DNA of 64,000 bases from Chitinophagaceae bacterium UBA4411 (GCA_002400415.1 DGQP01000015.1:62001-126000); one strand, 5' to 3'. Positions 53,751-62,380 are shown, counted from the first letter of the stretch. Notes: generated from the sequence alone by a model not told the origin. Made by a program: numbers and translations.

Positions 53751-54740
53751 ATGAAAGCGATCATACCAGTAGCAGGCGCAGGCACAAAGCTGCGTCCTCA
53801 TAGTTATACGCAACCCAAGGCTTTAATTCCACTGGCAGGTAAGACCGTGCTTAGCATTATCATTGACCAGTTGCGGGAGGCCGGTATCAACGAATTCATT
53901 TTTATTGTGGGCTACCTGGGTGATAAGATACAGGACCATGTAAGAAATAAATACCCTGATCTTAAAGCTCATTATGTGCACCAGGCTGACAGGCAGGGTG
54001 TTGGACATGCCATCAGGCTGACCAAAAATATTGTGAACAATGATGAAGTGTTTGTGGTACTGGGTGACAGTATTTGTGAGTATGATGTAAAAGAAGTTGT
54101 GAACAGTCCCTTTTCCATGCTGGGCTTAAGGAAAGTAGATGATCCAAGGGATTTTGGGGTGGCAGAGATTAACGAGGAAGGGATTATTGATCATGTGGTG
54201 GAGAAACCTCAGATACCCAAATCCAACCTTGCACTGGTGGGAGTGTATAAGATCAAAGAAACTGAACAAATGTTTCAATGCCTGGAGAATAATATCCGGC
54301 AGGGCCTTCGCACCCATGGGGAATACAGCCTGACAGACGCACTGGATTGCATGATCAATCTTGGGGCAAAATTCAGGTCGTTTAAAGTGGAGAACTGGTT
54401 TGATTGTGGTCGTAAGGAAACAATGCTGGAATCCAATGCGATCCTGCTGAAAAAATTTGCGCCTAAAACAGATTCCCATCGTTTTGAAAATACAGTGATC
54501 ATCCATCCGGTAAGTATCGGGGAGGGGTGTTCTATTAAAAACTCCATCATCGGGCCTAATGTGGCAGTTGGTGAGAACACCACCATCGAATCTTCCATTA
54601 TCAAGAATTCCATTATTGGTTCTTTTTCTGACCTGTTTGATATCGTACTGGATTCCTCTATCATCGGTAGTGATACCGATCTGAAGGGGGAGACAAGAAC
54701 ACTTAATATCGGCGATAACACAAGCATCGACCTCGGATAA
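53751..54740 (+). CDS. Sugar-phosphate nucleotidyltransferase (RfbA/GlmU-like) with left-handed beta-helix
   Basis: This 329-residue protein starts at ATG 53751 (MKAIIPVAGAG). The N-terminal nucleotidyltransferase domain shows the pyrophosphorylase signature (GTKLRPHSYTQPKALIPLAGK), IVGYLGDKI, VVLGDSICEYD, VEKPQIPKSNLALVGVYKI and DCGRKETMLESN. The C-terminal ~90 residues carry hexapeptide-like repeats (SIGEGCSIKNSIIGPNVAVGENTTIESSIIKNSIIG, roughly residues 243-280), a left-handed beta-helix without an obvious acetyltransferase active site. The closest families are glucose-1-phosphate thymidylyltransferase and UTP-glucose-1-phosphate uridylyltransferase. The exact sugar cannot be read. Confidence 0.9.
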   Translation: MKAIIPVAGAGTKLRPHSYTQPKALIPLAGKTVLSIIIDQLREAGINEFIFIVGYLGDKIQDHVRNKYPDLKAHYVHQADRQGVGHAIRLTKNIVNNDEVFVVLGDSICEYDVKEVVNSPFSMLGLRKVDDPRDFGVAEINEEGIIDHVVEKPQIPKSNLALVGVYKIKETEQMFQCLENNIRQGLRTHGEYSLTDALDCMINLGAKFRSFKVENWFDCGRKETMLESNAILLKKFAPKTDSHRFENTVIIHPVSIGEGCSIKNSIIGPNVAVGENTTIESSIIKNSIIGSFSDLFDIVLDSSIIGSDTDLKGETRTLNIGDNTSIDLG

Positions 54741-54806
54741 AGAGAGCTGGTAGCCGGGAGTAGTGAGCCATGAATTATCTTTATGGCTGCTAACTATTAA
54801 TTACTC

Positions 54807-55781
54807 ATGACGCACAACTCACAACTTAATACTGCTTTCAACAACCGTATTACAAAACTTTTTGGTATTGATTATCCCATCATCCAGGCAGGAATGGTCT
54901 GGGCCAGTGGCTGGCGGCTGGCCAGTGCTGTGAGTAACGCAGGGGGACTGGGGATTATCGGAAGCGGATCTATGTACCCGGAGGTACTGCGGGAGCATAT
55001 TCAAAAATGCAAAGCTGCCACAAATCTTCCTTTTGGAATAAATGTACCCCTGCTATATCCTGATATTGAAAAACATATCCGGGTTATATTGGAAGAGGGG
55101 GTAAAAATTGTTTTTACTTCTGCTGGTAACCCCAAAACATGGAGCAGCGTCTTAAGAGAAAAAGGTGTCACCGTAGTGCATGTGGTCAGCTCTTCGAAAT
55201 TTGCCAGGAAAGCGGAGGAAGCCGGGTGTGATGCAGTTGTTGCTGAGGGTTTTGAAGCAGGAGGGCATAATGGCAGAGAAGAAACAACCACGCTGGTATT
55301 AATACCAGCGGTGGTCGAAGCGGTGAAGATACCTGTAATAGCTGCAGGAGGAATTGCGACAGGGCGCCAGATGCTGGCAGCGATGGTGATGGGTGCTGAA
55401 GGTGTGCAAATGGGCAGTGCCTTTGTGGCCAGTGAGGAAGCTTCATCCCATATAGAGTTCAAAAAAGCGGTTGTCAATACCGGGGAAGGAGATACAGTTT
55501 TAGCGATGAAGCAACTGACTCCGGTAAGGCTTATTAAAAACAAATTTTACCGGCAGGTAGAGGAAGCTGAAGCCAAAGGAGCAACGGCTGATGAATTGAG
55601 GAACTTACTTGGCAGAGGCAGGGCCAAGCAAGGAATGTTTGAAGGAAATATGGAAGAGGGAGAACTGGAAATCGGCCAGGTGAGTGCGTTACTGGATCGT
55701 ATTTTACCCGCCGGGGAGATCGTAAAAAATGTTTGGGCGGAATTTAATAAGGCCTTGCTGAATCCGCTTAAAATGCTTTAA
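54807..55781 (+). CDS. Nitronate monooxygenase / FabK-like FMN enzyme
   Basis: This 324-residue TIM-barrel flavoprotein belongs to the nitronate monooxygenase (2-nitropropane dioxygenase) family, which also includes the enoyl-ACP reductase FabK. Typical segments are PIIQAGMVWASGWRLASAVSNAGGLG, GINVPLL, VVAEGFEAGGHNGREE with the family histidine, and PVIAAGGIATGRQMLAAMVMGAEGVQMGS for FMN-phosphate binding. The sequence alone does not settle nitronate oxidation versus FabK-type enoyl reduction. The 66-base gap before it holds a repeat-like string (TAGTGAGCCATGAAT) resembling that before ftsA. Confidence 0.92.
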   Translation: MTHNSQLNTAFNNRITKLFGIDYPIIQAGMVWASGWRLASAVSNAGGLGIIGSGSMYPEVLREHIQKCKAATNLPFGINVPLLYPDIEKHIRVILEEGVKIVFTSAGNPKTWSSVLREKGVTVVHVVSSSKFARKAEEAGCDAVVAEGFEAGGHNGREETTTLVLIPAVVEAVKIPVIAAGGIATGRQMLAAMVMGAEGVQMGSAFVASEEASSHIEFKKAVVNTGEGDTVLAMKQLTPVRLIKNKFYRQVEEAEAKGATADELRNLLGRGRAKQGMFEGNMEEGELEIGQVSALLDRILPAGEIVKNVWAEFNKALLNPLKML

Positions 55782-55788
55782 TTTTAAC

Positions 55789-55805
55789 CACGGAACATTT
55801 CGTAT
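55789..55805 (+). promoter_or_regulatory. Operator-like palindrome upstream of the small exported protein gene
   Basis: CACGGAACATTTCGTAT differs in two positions from CACGAAATATTTCGTAT at 57160-57176. It lies 31 bases before the start codon at 55837, followed by TACCATTTG, a near -7 box with one extra base. A shared regulator is inference. Confidence 0.45.
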
Positions 55806-55836
55806 ACCATTTGACCAACGATTAAATTAATTTATC

Positions 55837-56235
55837 ATGAAACCTAAAGTCATTCTTCTTGCAATTGGCCTTTTGGGTTTTGCAGCTGCAAAAGCTAACG
55901 GTGATGACCCGGGGGTTGGTAAGGGGAAAAGGGATGATTTAAATGGCACAGTAACGCATTCAGACTCCAAAAAGCCGCTGAAAGACGTTACGGTTACTGC
56001 CTACCTTGTATCTAAAAAAGAGAAGATTGTACTAACCGATGAATTGGGCGGTTTTGCTTTTGACGAGTTAAAACCGGGTACATATAAATTTGTTTTTGAG
56101 AAAGCCGGTTTCAGAAAAGTAACCAAAGAAAAAATTGTGGTGAAGACAGATGAAGCTTTCCAGTTAAATATTGAAATGATTGAAGCGGGTAGCTATGACC
56201 TGATGCCTTCTCCGTTTCACTTCTCTGATTTTTAA
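55837..56235 (+). CDS. Exported carboxypeptidase-regulatory-like domain protein
   Basis: This 132-residue protein has a signal peptide (MKPKVILLAIGLLGFAAAKA) and a single beta-sandwich like the carboxypeptidase regulatory (CarboxypepD_reg-like) domain: LNGTVTHSDSKKPLKDVTVT, TDELGGFAFDELKPGTYKF and VFEKAGFRKVTKEKIVVK. Such domains are common at the start of TonB-dependent receptors in Bacteroidota but here stand alone. It probably sits in the periplasm. Its promoter carries an operator-like palindrome similar to that of the coiled-coil gene at 56311-57132, and the two genes converge on one terminator. Confidence 0.88.
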   Translation: MKPKVILLAIGLLGFAAAKANGDDPGVGKGKRDDLNGTVTHSDSKKPLKDVTVTAYLVSKKEKIVLTDELGGFAFDELKPGTYKFVFEKAGFRKVTKEKIVVKTDEAFQLNIEMIEAGSYDLMPSPFHFSDF

Positions 56236-56255
56236 TATCAGCAAAGGAATCATAA

Positions 56256-56281
56256 AAAAGGGATGCAGCTGCATCCCTTTT
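56256..56281. terminator. Bidirectional terminator, perfect 26-base palindrome
   Basis: AAAAGGGATGCAG and its complement form a perfect palindrome, with T-runs at the 3' side on each strand. It separates the converging genes ending at 56235 (+) and 56311 (-). Confidence 0.9.
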
Positions 56282-56310
56282 GTTTTTCATGGCTGGTTAC
56301 GGCAAATTGG

Positions 56311-57132
56311 TCAATCCATATCTATATCAAAATCATCTTTACTTTTCTCAATATTAAATTTCTTATGCTTTTCGAGAAAGCTGCTGTATTTGGTATAAAC
56401 AGCAGCATCGGCTTTTTTCCCGTTAATGGTCAGCTCGCCATCTTTATGTTTAATGCTGTATGATTCTTTTTTGTTGATCAGTCCATCTTCGTTCAGGGCG
56501 TCAACAAAAGTTTTATATTCTTTTATTTCTGCCTTTGCTTTTTCAATTTCCACTTTAGCTTTTTCCATCTCCACCTTCACATTAGCCATTTCTTTTTCGA
56601 TCTCGGGTTTGATCCTCCGGAGTTCTTCCTGCATTTTCTTCATCTCCACTTCCATTTCCCTGAAATCAGTCTTTTTCACCTGTTCCAGTTCTGCCTTGAT
56701 CTTATCAAAATCAATTTTCGCAACAGACTCCTGTACTTCCATTTTGATCTTTTCCAGATCAATTTCTTTCATAGCACTTTCTATTTCTGTTTTTAGTTTA
56801 GTAAAATCAACATCCTTCATGGCTTTTTCCACTTCCAGCCTGATTTTCTCGCCATCAATTTGTTTTAAAGCCTTTGCCAGCTCTTCATCCACGTTTTTCA
56901 TTTCCATGTCCATGTTCACACTTTCCATTTCTGTCAGGACCTCATCAAGGTCGCGGACTTTCCTGTCAGTATGGATTTTTTTCTTTTTGGGAGTTGTGTC
57001 AGCCGGGTTAGGATCTTGCTGGTAAGTACCGGCAGGGTTTTGTTTCCGGTCCCACGACACAAGTGCAACGATCAGCCCGAGTGCCAGTACGGGAAGCAAT
57101 ATACGACGGCTGGTTAAGGTTCCTGGTTTCAT
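56311..57132 (-). CDS. Membrane-anchored coiled-coil protein with 16-residue repeats
   Basis: This 273-residue protein starts at ATG 57132 (MKPGTLTSRRILLPVLALGL) with one membrane helix at about 10-27, a Pro-rich linker, then a long highly charged helical region. Five units of 16 (one 15) residues can be aligned, such as DFTKLKTEIESAMKEI and DLEKIKMEVQESVAKI, followed by heptad-like EMEKAKVEIEKAKAEIKE. The last ~55 residues (ELTINGKKADAAVYTKYSSF) are folded-looking and resemble, from memory, the tail of some M56/BlaR1-type proteins of Chitinophagaceae. Function is unknown. The promoter contains two palindromes. It is transcribed alone, towards the bidirectional terminator at 56256-56281. Confidence 0.85.
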   Translation of the reverse strand: MKPGTLTSRRILLPVLALGLIVALVSWDRKQNPAGTYQQDPNPADTTPKKKKIHTDRKVRDLDEVLTEMESVNMDMEMKNVDEELAKALKQIDGEKIRLEVEKAMKDVDFTKLKTEIESAMKEIDLEKIKMEVQESVAKIDFDKIKAELEQVKKTDFREMEVEMKKMQEELRRIKPEIEKEMANVKVEMEKAKVEIEKAKAEIKEYKTFVDALNEDGLINKKESYSIKHKDGELTINGKKADAAVYTKYSSFLEKHKKFNIEKSKDDFDIDMD

Positions 57133-57159
57133 ACAAGTTGTTTTAAGGTTAAGAAGAAT

Positions 57160-57199
57160 CACGAAATATTTCGTATCAAATATACGATTGTGTTCGTAT
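57160..57199 (-). promoter_or_regulatory. Promoter with two flanking palindromes for the coiled-coil gene
   Basis: The - strand -7 box TATATTTG (complement of 57177-57184) is an exact TAnnTTTG. It is flanked by a 14-base perfect palindrome ACGAAATATTTCGT (57161-57174) and by ATACGA-N6-TCGTAT (57182-57199). The second palindrome overlaps the -7 box by three bases and the first starts three bases away, as expected for repressor sites. Confidence 0.6.
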
Positions 57200-57234
57200 T
57201 TTGTTGCATCCTTTTTAATTGATAGAGAATTTTA

Positions 57235-57265
57235 ACAAAAAAGCTCCGGTGGAGGGCCGGAGCTT
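57235..57265 (-). terminator. Terminator after the ABC-2 permease gene
   Basis: AAGCTCCGG (57241-57249) pairs with CCGGAGCTT (57257-57265) around a seven-base loop. On the - strand a T-run follows. It is 19 bases past the permease stop. Confidence 0.88.
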
Positions 57266-57284
57266 GGGAAATAATGAATTCGGG

Positions 57285-58574
57285 TTAATTTTTCCGGAAT
57301 GCCCATTTGATCAGCTCTTTCCAGGTTGGTTTTTTGCCATACATAAGAATACCTGTGCGGTATATTTTACCCGCAAACCAGGTAGTGAAAATAAAACCAA
57401 GAACCAGGAAGGTCATGCTCAGCCCGAGCTGCCACCAGGGTACCGTTCCGGGTACACCATACGGGATTCTCGCCATCATCACGATCGGGGAGCTAAAGGG
57501 GATGATACTGGCCCATACAGCTATCGGACTGGTAGGGTTGGCAATAGCACTGCTCATAAGTGCTATTGAAATAATAACAAGCATTGTGATCGGGAAACTG
57601 AGGGACTGTGCTTCCCGCATATCTTCATTAACAGCGCTTCCAATCGCCCCGTAAAGCGATGCGTAAAAGAAAAAGCCGGCAAGAAAGTAAAAGGCAAAAC
57701 AAAATAAGATAAGTGGCAGGTTGATGCTGGAAAACATATTTTGAATATTGCCGACAATCATGGTGGCGGCACCACCATTACCGCTGCCTGAGAATTTGCC
57801 GACATTGTATATGATAAATACAAAAGCTATCCAGAGCAGGAATTGTGTCAGCGCCACCAGGCCAATGCCCAGTATTTTTCCGACCATCATCTGGAAAGGC
57901 CGCACGGACGAAACAATAACTTCGGCAATCCGGTTGGTTTTTTCTTCCATTACTCCCATCATAACCTGTGAGCCATAGATCAGCAGGATAAAATAGATAA
58001 GAAAGCCACAGGCATAGCCAATTCCCTGCGCAATTTCTGCATTGGCTTTTTTATCATCCAGGTTTATCGACCGTACGCTCAGCCGGCTGTTATTAAGAAT
58101 ACTTCTTTTTGTACTGTCCAGTTGAAGATTTTCATATTTCACCTCATCCCATATGCGGTTCAGTTTTGTTTCTACCCCGCTGGTAGACCCGGTGCCGTAA
58201 GATTTATTGGCATTAAAGAACAATTGGTCAGTAACAGGGCTGTCCCATTTTATAGGCGGGATAACGATATAGCCATCGTAGCCATATTGCTTATACCCTG
58301 CTTTTACAGAGTCGGCATTGTCTGTTACAAGTGTCAGCACAGAACTGGCATCAATTGCATTTTGTTTTTCAAAAGCAGCCCTGGAAAAATAACCGGTTCC
58401 TGAAGAATCGATGACTGCAACATGCAGTTCGGTCTTACTCTTTTCAGCAATATAACCGGTCCCGAATATGAGTGCCAGGTAGAGTAAGGGAAACAGAAGA
58501 GTGGAAATGATGAAAGTTCTTTTACGAACCCGGGTCAGGTATTCCCTTTTTATAATGAGAGGTATCTTATTCAT
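57285..58574 (-). CDS. ABC-2 type exporter permease (NatB-like)
   Basis: This 429-residue permease has an N-terminal helix (about 20-42, FIISTLLFPLLYLALIFGTGY), a ~140-residue extracytoplasmic domain, and five to six helices in the C-terminal half. MNKIPLIIKREYLTRVRKRTF and GVMEEKTNRIAEVIVSSVRPFQMMVGKI are typical of NatB/YhaP-type permeases, whose relatives export sodium or unknown compounds. The ATPase gene lies 24 bases upstream. The substrate is unknown. Confidence 0.9.
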   Translation of the reverse strand: MNKIPLIIKREYLTRVRKRTFIISTLLFPLLYLALIFGTGYIAEKSKTELHVAVIDSSGTGYFSRAAFEKQNAIDASSVLTLVTDNADSVKAGYKQYGYDGYIVIPPIKWDSPVTDQLFFNANKSYGTGSTSGVETKLNRIWDEVKYENLQLDSTKRSILNNSRLSVRSINLDDKKANAEIAQGIGYACGFLIYFILLIYGSQVMMGVMEEKTNRIAEVIVSSVRPFQMMVGKILGIGLVALTQFLLWIAFVFIIYNVGKFSGSGNGGAATMIVGNIQNMFSSINLPLILFCFAFYFLAGFFFYASLYGAIGSAVNEDMREAQSLSFPITMLVIISIALMSSAIANPTSPIAVWASIIPFSSPIVMMARIPYGVPGTVPWWQLGLSMTFLVLGFIFTTWFAGKIYRTGILMYGKKPTWKELIKWAFRKN

Positions 58575-58598
58575 GGAAGTAGTTTTGAAAGCGGTTGA

Positions 58599-59534
58599 TC
58601 AACTGTTTATGGTTTGAAACTGGCGGGCGGCAGGGGTTCCTTCCACCAGCTTGATGAAGATGTCATTCAGGGATGGAAGTATTTCGTTGAAAGAGTGAAT
58701 TTCAGTCCCCTGTTGCAGCAGGTATTGCAATACATCATTGGGTCTGTTGCCTTCCCTGATTCTGACTACAAAAGCCTGGTTCCTGCTGCCTACTATCTCA
58801 AATGGTGCTTGCCCGTTTAGCCCTTCGGGTAATTGATTAGCACCGATGCTGAAAAGATTTTCTTTAAAATCCTGTTTTACTGCTTTGACAGTACCGTCAA
58901 GTATCTTCTTTCCTTTGTTGACCAGCACAATATTGTTGCAAATTTCTTCCACCTGCTCCATCCGGTGCGTACTGAAGATGACAGTGGCGCCCTGTTGTGC
59001 CAATCTATATATTTCTTCCTTGATCAGGTTACTGTTCACCGGGTCCAGCCCGCTGAAAGGCTCATCCAGGATAATCAGTTTAGGTTCATGCAGCACAGTG
59101 GTAACAAATTGCAGTTTCTGGCTCATTCCTTTTGACAGGTCTTCTACTTTTTTATTCCACCAGCTCTCCATTTCAAAGCGGATAAACCATTCTTTGATTT
59201 TTTTGGTGGCATCAGAACGGCTGAGGCCTTTCAATTGTGCCAGGTAAAGCGTTTGCTCACCGATCTTCATTTTTTTATAAAGACCTCTTTCTTCCGGCAT
59301 ATAACCAATTTGCCCGACATCTTTGATTGGGTCAAATTTTTTCCCATCAAAAACAATTTGTCCCTCATCCGGGTAAAAGATACCCGTAATCATCCTGATC
59401 AGGGTTGTTTTACCGGCACCATTGGGACCCAGGAGACCAAAGATGCTTCCCTTTTCAATGGATAAGCTGATATCGTCAACAGCTTTTTGAGTAGCGAAAT
59501 ATTTTTTCAGGTTGTGCAGTTCCAGCAGGGGCAT
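58599..59534 (-). CDS. ABC transporter ATP-binding protein (NatA-like)
   Basis: This 311-residue ATPase pairs with the NatB-like permease downstream. It has Walker A GPNGAGKT at 36-43, the signature LSKGMSQKLQFV, Walker B LIILDEPFSGLD and the switch histidine in STHRMEQVEE, plus a C-terminal DUF4162-like extension of about 90 residues (NLFSIGANQLPEGLNG onward). It heads a two-gene operon. An exact -7 box (TATATTTG on the - strand, 59554-59561) lies 19 bases upstream. Confidence 0.93.
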   Translation of the reverse strand: MPLLELHNLKKYFATQKAVDDISLSIEKGSIFGLLGPNGAGKTTLIRMITGIFYPDEGQIVFDGKKFDPIKDVGQIGYMPEERGLYKKMKIGEQTLYLAQLKGLSRSDATKKIKEWFIRFEMESWWNKKVEDLSKGMSQKLQFVTTVLHEPKLIILDEPFSGLDPVNSNLIKEEIYRLAQQGATVIFSTHRMEQVEEICNNIVLVNKGKKILDGTVKAVKQDFKENLFSIGANQLPEGLNGQAPFEIVGSRNQAFVVRIREGNRPNDVLQYLLQQGTEIHSFNEILPSLNDIFIKLVEGTPAARQFQTINS

Positions 59535-59553
59535 ACGAAATGGTTTTGTCTGC

Positions 59554-59561
59554 CAAATATA
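59554..59561 (-). promoter_or_regulatory. Putative promoter -7 box of the NatA/NatB-like operon (TATATTTG)
   Basis: The - strand reads TATATTTG, an exact TAnnTTTG, 19 bases before the ATPase start. Between box and ATG the strand reads CCATTTCGTATG, which contains the half-motif ATTTCGTAT seen in the two operator-like sites at 55.8 and 57.2 kb. No -33 TTG is visible at normal spacing. Confidence 0.5.
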
Positions 59562-59700
59562 GCTTAACGGCGGTTTCCGGCAGGCTGATATCGGTGAAAA
59601 GCACGATTTGGGGAGTGAACTGCAAGCTTATTAAATCTTGATGAATGGCTTGCCGGCGCAGTTTTTTTATTCAACTTCGCATCTCAACAGGATATAAAAT

Positions 59701-60699
59701 ATGAAATACAGGTTGTTCCGGCTGGCATTTTTAGTGATAGTGTTTATTACGTTCAGCGGGTGGGGTTTCCTGGTGCACCGCACCACACATCAATTGGCCG
59801 TATATCAACTGCCCAGGCCCATGCGGTCGTTCTTTTATAATCATATGGATTACCTGGTGGAGAATTCGGTGAGACCTGATCAGCGGCGTAACCAGGATTC
59901 TGCGGAAGCTTCCAAACATTTTATTGACCTGGAAGCCTTTGGGGATTCAGCTGCCTGGAAAATGCCCCTGAAATGGGAGGACGCAGCGGGGTTATATACA
60001 AAAGACAGCCTGCTCTTGTATGGATATGTACCTTACCAGGTTATCGTTACAAAAAATAAACTGACAGAAGCGTTTAGGGCCGGCAACAAGGATAGTATTC
60101 TCTTTTATGCTGCTGATCTTGGTCATTATGTCGGAGATGCTAATGTGCCCTTACACACTTCACTGAATTATGACGGGCAACTGACCAATCAAAAAGGTTT
60201 GCATAGTTTATGGGAATCAATGATCCCTGAATTGGAGATCGATCAGTATAATTTATACAGTAAGCATAAAGCAAAGTATTTATCCAATCCTGAGCAGGCG
60301 ATCTGGGATTGTGTCAGGAGGGCTCACACGTTATTACCCGATGTGTTTGGGAAAGAAATTACCGCCACGAAAGGATTTGTTGATTCCACCAAGTTCAGGG
60401 TGCAGGTGCGCCGTGGCCGGGAATCGAAATCATTTACTACAGCCTTTGCAAAGGAATACAGTAAGCAACTGGGTAAAACGATCAATGAACAATTATTGTA
60501 TTCTGCTAAAATGATTGCTGACTTTTGGTACACCGCCTGGGTGGACGCAGGTAAACCCGATCTTTCTCACCTGTCAGCAAAGCCACCCGGAGATAAAGAA
60601 AAAAAGGAGCTGAAAAACGAATTGAAAGCCTGGAGGAACAATGAGTTGCTGAAGAAAAAACTACTTATTTCCCGGAAGCAGGTTGCAGAACAGCATTGA
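59701..60699 (+). CDS. S1/P1 nuclease-like (zinc-dependent phospholipase C fold) protein
   Basis: This 332-residue exported protein has a signal peptide (MKYRLFRLAFLVIVFITFSG) whose cleavage would expose Trp21 (WGFLVHRTTHQLA), as in S1/P1 nucleases and bacterial phospholipase C, where the N-terminal Trp binds zinc. A second metal segment is GHYVGDANVPLH, with His142, Asp146 and His152. The protein is helical throughout. Bacteroidota carry many such uncharacterised members; the substrate (nucleic acid or phospholipid) is not clear. The last ~40 residues are Lys-rich. Its 3' end overlaps the convergent flavoprotein gene by 35 bases. Confidence 0.87.
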   Translation: MKYRLFRLAFLVIVFITFSGWGFLVHRTTHQLAVYQLPRPMRSFFYNHMDYLVENSVRPDQRRNQDSAEASKHFIDLEAFGDSAAWKMPLKWEDAAGLYTKDSLLLYGYVPYQVIVTKNKLTEAFRAGNKDSILFYAADLGHYVGDANVPLHTSLNYDGQLTNQKGLHSLWESMIPELEIDQYNLYSKHKAKYLSNPEQAIWDCVRRAHTLLPDVFGKEITATKGFVDSTKFRVQVRRGRESKSFTTAFAKEYSKQLGKTINEQLLYSAKMIADFWYTAWVDAGKPDLSHLSAKPPGDKEKKELKNELKAWRNNELLKKKLLISRKQVAEQH

Positions 60700-62239
60700 T
60701 CCTGTCAACTATTCTTTCTCCGTCCATAGCGGCACTAACAATTCCACCTGCATAGCCTGCACCTTCTGCGCAGGGATAGAGCCCCGCTATTTGCGGGTGT
60801 TGTAATGTTTGCGGATCTCTTGGTATCCTGACCGGGGAAGAGGTTCTCGATTCTGTAGCCACCACTACCGCATCATTGGTATAATAGCCTTTCATTTTTT
60901 TGCCAAAAGCCACAAAGGCTTCCTGCAGGCTTTTATGAACAAACGGAGGAAGTATATCTTCTAATGACCCTGAGTGAATTCCCGGCAGGTAAGAACAATC
61001 GGGCAGTTGGGATGAAATTTTATTTTGTGTGAAATCAACCAGTCTTTGTGCAGGAGCTACAAACTTTCCACCCCCGGCATTAAATGCTTTTTGTTCCACA
61101 GACCGCTGAAATTCCATAGCCGCTAAAGGGCCATGCTTTTTGAAAGCCTGGATATCTTTTTCCTCAACTGAAACAACGATACCGCTGTTAGCATAAGGAT
61201 TATTTCGTTTGGAAGGACTCCAGCCATTTACCACTAATTCACCGGGTGATGTGGCAGCGGGTGCTATAATACCACCCGGGCACATACAAAAGGAGAAGAC
61301 ACCTTTGCCCCCCACCTGTTGTACCAGGCTGTAGGCAGCCGGGGGTAAAAAACGATCTCTTATCGTGCAATGGTATTGAGAACTGTCTATCAGGCTCTGC
61401 GGGTGCTCTACCCTTACACCAAGTGCAAAAGGTTTGGCCTCAATCAGTATCTTTTTATCATGAAGCAGCCGGAAAATATCGCGGGCAGAATGACCGGTAG
61501 CAAGGATAACGGCGTCAGCTTCAAAGTTGTTTCCGTCCGCTGTTCTCACCCCTTTGATCCTGTTATCAGTGATGATAAAATCAACGACTTTTTTTTCAAA
61601 CAGGAAGCCGGCTCCGCAATCCAGTAATTGTTTTCGTATGGCAGTAATGATATGCGGCAGTTTGTTGGTGCCAATATGGGGATGGGCTTCGTATAAGATT
61701 TTTTCTTCCGCACCAAAATGAACAAAAAGATTCAGAATGCGGTTAATATCACCCCGCTTGGAACTGCGGGTGTATAATTTACCATCACTATAAGTGCCGG
61801 CGCCTCCTTCGCCAAAGCAATAATTGCTTTCCGGGTTCACTTCTCCTTCTTTGTTCAGGGCAGCGAGATCTCTTCTGCGGGACCTTACATCTTTTCCTCT
61901 TTCCAGCAGGATAGGCCGGATGCCAAATTCAAGCAATTTTAATGCGGCGAATAAACCCGCAGGCCCGGCACCGACAATGATCACTTTTTTCGGGACGTTT
62001 GTAACATCTTTAAAACAGAAAGTCTGTAATTCCCGTTGCCCGGAGGGCTCATTGATATATGCCCGCAATTGCAGGTTCACCCATGCCTGTTTACTCCGTG
62101 CATCTATTGAGCTTTTAAGAATATGATAACCTGAAACAACAGAAGGATTGACAGCTTCTGCTTTTGCAATGTATTGTTTTATAAGCTGCTCACTGGCTGC
62201 TTCAGAGGGAAGCAGTTTAAGAATAATTACTTTTTGCAT
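60665..62239 (-). CDS. COG2509-type FAD-dependent oxidoreductase
   Basis: This is an uncharacterised flavoprotein of the COG2509 type, 524 residues from ATG 62239 (MQKVIILKLLPSEAASEQ); the frame remains open to 62287 but the extra part lacks family character. A ~90-residue N-terminal domain precedes the FAD-binding Rossmann motif VIIVGAGPAGLFAALKLLE, followed by GGAGTYSDGKLYTRS, ILATGHSARDIFRLL and the C-terminal FAD segment LYPCAEGAGYAGGIVSAAMDG. There is no signal peptide. The enzymatic reaction is not established for the family. It converges on the S1/P1-like gene with overlapping ends. Confidence 0.92.
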   Translation of the reverse strand: MQKVIILKLLPSEAASEQLIKQYIAKAEAVNPSVVSGYHILKSSIDARSKQAWVNLQLRAYINEPSGQRELQTFCFKDVTNVPKKVIIVGAGPAGLFAALKLLEFGIRPILLERGKDVRSRRRDLAALNKEGEVNPESNYCFGEGGAGTYSDGKLYTRSSKRGDINRILNLFVHFGAEEKILYEAHPHIGTNKLPHIITAIRKQLLDCGAGFLFEKKVVDFIITDNRIKGVRTADGNNFEADAVILATGHSARDIFRLLHDKKILIEAKPFALGVRVEHPQSLIDSSQYHCTIRDRFLPPAAYSLVQQVGGKGVFSFCMCPGGIIAPAATSPGELVVNGWSPSKRNNPYANSGIVVSVEEKDIQAFKKHGPLAAMEFQRSVEQKAFNAGGGKFVAPAQRLVDFTQNKISSQLPDCSYLPGIHSGSLEDILPPFVHKSLQEAFVAFGKKMKGYYTNDAVVVATESRTSSPVRIPRDPQTLQHPQIAGLYPCAEGAGYAGGIVSAAMDGERIVDRINAVLQPASGK

Positions 62240-62380
62240 CGGAGTCAGGTTTTTATCCTGAAAAGGTATTTGGCTGCAAAGATGCAAATAAAAAAAGGCT
62301 GACGAAAGTTTGTTTTTAAAAGAGCAAAATCAGTTCTTCATGATATAAAAATCTTACTACCTTCAGGCATATTGATTGTT

